From assembly GCA_024236215.1 (NCBI GenBank), contig JACKKX010000001.1:981501-1045500 (forward strand): 64,000 nt of DNA, written 5' to 3'. How positions within the stretch are numbered: the first letter of the stretch is position 1; each line of letters begins with the position of its first letter. Origin of the DNA: Novosphingobium sp. (GTDB lineage Bacteria > Pseudomonadota > Alphaproteobacteria > Sphingomonadales > Sphingomonadaceae). The notes below the pieces were generated by a model. That model saw only the letters and a program-made list of their open reading frames with translations. It did no database searches and was not told the DNA's origin. Below are positions 62,179 to 64,000 of the stretch, piece by piece. The translations under genes were made by a program, and so were the position numbers.

Positions 62179-62493
62179 TTATTTGTCGTAGCTGAAGATC
62201 TCTTCGACAAAGAGCAGCTTGTTTTCGGGCGAGATCGCATCCGACGGAGTCAGCGAAGCGCCGTTCTGCGCGAGCGAGGCAAGCGCCGTGGCCGCGTCCT
62301 CGACCTCGTAGATCACGGCATAGCTGAAATCGGGATCGGCGAACTGCGTCGCATCGGCCTTGAACCTTTTGGCACCGACGAACCCGTCAAGCGCGCACAC
62401 TTCGGGAACGTGATAGGTGTTGTACCACGCGTTGAACGCGTCTTCCTTGTCCGGCGACGACGGATTGGTCAGGGCAATCAGATATTTCGGCAT
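62179..62493 (-). CDS. small dimeric alpha/beta-barrel (EthD/ABM-like) protein
   Basis: 104 aa from ATG 62493 (MPKYLIALTNPSSPDKED) with AAAGGAATACC before it. Pattern of a ferredoxin-like dimeric barrel: FNAWYNTYHVPEVCALDGFVGAKRF (split) and SYAVIYEVEDAATALASLAQ. This group includes EthD and small catabolic-cluster proteins; the exact DUF is uncertain. Next to a P450 and an acyl-CoA ligase remnant it suits a xenobiotic or terpenoid degradation cluster. It reads toward the pseudogene and away from P450, 148 bp upstream. Confidence 0.7.
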   Translation of the reverse strand: MPKYLIALTNPSSPDKEDAFNAWYNTYHVPEVCALDGFVGAKRFKADATQFADPDFSYAVIYEVEDAATALASLAQNGASLTPSDAISPENKLLFVEEIFSYDK

Positions 62494-62641
62494 TCGGTAT
62501 TCCTTTCGGCCAGACATTACATTCGTTAAACAAAAACCGATTCCGTGGGCCGCGCGGTCACGCGCCGCGGCCACCGTGTCCCAGCCATGATTTCGACGAA
62601 GGACATGCGACGGACAAACCCTCACAATCATGAACGCGCAT

Positions 62642-63886
62642 TCACCAGCTGGCCGGAAGCTCCTTGAGGCCGCGCAGCACGAAGGTCGGCCGCCACTTCG
62701 GATTTTCCACGTCGTCGATGCGCAGATTCGGAATCCGGCGCAGCAGCGTCGTGAGCGCGACCTCGGCTTCGAGCCGCGCGAGCTGCGCGCCGAGGCAGAA
62801 GTGAATACCACCGCCGAACGACAGCGGCCGCACGTTCGGCCGCGTGATGTCGAGCCGATCCGGATGATCGGGATAGACAGCCGGATCGTGATTGGCCGAG
62901 CCGAGCAGACACATCACGTTGTCGCCCTGCGGAATTTTCACGCCGCCGATCTCGACATCCTCCATCGCGACGTGGTAGGTGAGCTGCACCGAGGAGTCGT
63001 AGCGCAGGAATTCCTCGATCGCGTTCGGCATCAGCGACAGGTTGGACTTCAGCAGTTCGAGCTGGTCCGGATTGCGATGCAGCGCCAGCAGCGCATTGCC
63101 GATCAGGTTCACCGTGGTCTCGTGACCCGCGCCGAACAGCAGGATGATGTTCGCGGTCAGCTCTTCGTTGCTGAGCTTGCTGCCGGCCTCTTCCGCCTGA
63201 ACCAGTTGAGTCGTCAGGTCGTCGCCCGGCTCGCGGCGGCGCAGATCGAACAGCCGCTGGAAATAGGCTTCGGAATTGGCGTGCGCGGCATTGGCCTCGT
63301 CGATCTCGGCGCGCGACAGCGGCACCGGATCGAGCAGACGGCCGCCGGTGCGCTCGCGCTTGAAGAAGATTTCGCGATCCGTCTCCGGAATGCCGAGCAT
63401 GTCGCAGATGACGATGACTGGCAGGCGGAACGCGAAGTCCGAGATCAGGTCCATGCGGCCCTGCCCGATCACCCGGTCGATCGAGTCGTCGACGATCGCC
63501 TGGATCTTCGGACGCATGTCCTCGACGCGGCGCGCCGTGAACGCCTTGACGACAAGGCCGCGCAGGCGGGTGTGGTCGGGCGGATCCTGCGTCAGCATCC
63601 AGCGGCCCATCGCGCGATAAACAGGCTCGTTCAGCGCTTCCGGCCAGCGGCGCGTGATGCGGGTGACGTAATCCTTGCCGAACCGCTTGTCGCGCAGCAC
63701 CAGCGCCGCGTCGGCATTGCGGCTGACGAGATAGCCGTTCAGCGCCGGCAGATGCAGCACCGGCGCGTGCGTGCGCAGCTTGTCGTAGGAGGGATAGGGA
63801 TCGCGGATGAAGTCCGGAGACAGCGGGTTGAACAGCGGCTGGGCGCTTGCCGTCTGGGTTGTAGCCCCTTGCAACTGCTCGTTCAT
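62642..63886 (-). CDS. cytochrome P450
   Basis: 414 aa from ATG 63886 (MNEQLQGATTQTA). Heme-binding loop FGGGIHFCLGAQLARLE with Cys364, I-helix oxygen-activation site LLFGAGHETTVN, and the K-helix ExxR in IEEFLRY. Soluble bacterial class-I type, so it needs a ferredoxin and reductase that are not in the window. The substrate is unknown; CYP107-like and similar families are near by overall pattern. It is on the accessory side of the window, together with the acyl-CoA ligase remnant and small barrel protein. The frame extends 28 codons upstream without support. Confidence 0.93.
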   Translation of the reverse strand: MNEQLQGATTQTASAQPLFNPLSPDFIRDPYPSYDKLRTHAPVLHLPALNGYLVSRNADAALVLRDKRFGKDYVTRITRRWPEALNEPVYRAMGRWMLTQDPPDHTRLRGLVVKAFTARRVEDMRPKIQAIVDDSIDRVIGQGRMDLISDFAFRLPVIVICDMLGIPETDREIFFKRERTGGRLLDPVPLSRAEIDEANAAHANSEAYFQRLFDLRRREPGDDLTTQLVQAEEAGSKLSNEELTANIILLFGAGHETTVNLIGNALLALHRNPDQLELLKSNLSLMPNAIEEFLRYDSSVQLTYHVAMEDVEIGGVKIPQGDNVMCLLGSANHDPAVYPDHPDRLDITRPNVRPLSFGGGIHFCLGAQLARLEAEVALTTLLRRIPNLRIDDVENPKWRPTFVLRGLKELPASW

Positions 63887-64000
63887 GAATGTCTCCCTGA
63901 AAATAGTTAATGCGATCACGCCGCGTTTGGCTGCCGTTTTACGCGATCCCGGACCGGAAGCACAAGACAATTATACCTGCATTCCCCAAGTGGCGTGGCG

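Overview
The window looks like a high-GC alphaproteobacterial chromosome, most likely from the order Sphingomonadales (Sphingomonadaceae or Erythrobacteraceae). The pointers are CtrA, DivK and MipZ together (the alphaproteobacterial cell-cycle set), a soluble serine palmitoyltransferase with its own acyl carrier protein (sphingolipids), a DksA lacking most zinc-finger cysteines, and a TonB-ExbB-ExbD-ExbD operon. Family-level placement is inference; no rRNA is present.

1-24.3 kb is mostly core: the lptA 3' end, a nucleotidyltransferase-like protein coupled to a WcaI-type glycosyltransferase, mutS, maeB, trmB, ctrA, a lipoprotein solute-binding protein, a PilZ protein, dksA, a Sel1 protein, an epimerase-acyltransferase-phosphodiesterase-RidA-HAD run on the minus strand, divK, then a plus-strand sphingolipid block (acyl carrier protein, serine palmitoyltransferase, SGNH hydrolase, short-chain dehydrogenase, second SGNH hydrolase) facing a membrane O-acyltransferase. 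24.3-31.3 kb holds a GST and a YqaA-like membrane protein, a gutted gene-transfer-agent locus (terminase joined to a DUF2793 tail gene), an OmpA-type porin with a broken reading frame, a 270-bp inverted-repeat element, an MFS transporter and queC.

31.3-56.2 kb is again housekeeping: hslO-argF-argD, a double cold-shock protein, TerC, a sterol-desaturase operon, hisN-like phosphatase-prs, YitT, glpX, hom, the TonB energy-transducing operon, an Lhr-like helicase, an MgtC/DUF4010 protein, a phosphohexomutase with a J-domain protein, mipZ divergent from panC, and a CsgG-like secreted protein.

At 56.3 kb a tRNA-Leu(CAG) is followed by a tyrosine integrase and accessory DNA to the window end. Its best feature is a retron: a minus-strand reverse transcriptase fused to a TOPRIM domain (57.9-59.6 kb), immediately preceded by a roughly 140-nt region bounded by a perfect 12-bp inverted repeat, the expected a1/a2 arms of an msr-msd RNA. 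The island also carries a 74-aa protein, a GIY-YIG nuclease, an acyl-CoA synthetase that has lost its N-terminal half, a small dimeric-barrel protein and a cytochrome P450. No attR was found.

Two genes (an HTH-membrane protein at 9.7 kb and ompA at 27.4 kb) are split by shifts of the same sense at long homopolymers (A8, C12). This may be real slippage or phase variation, or it may be assembly error.
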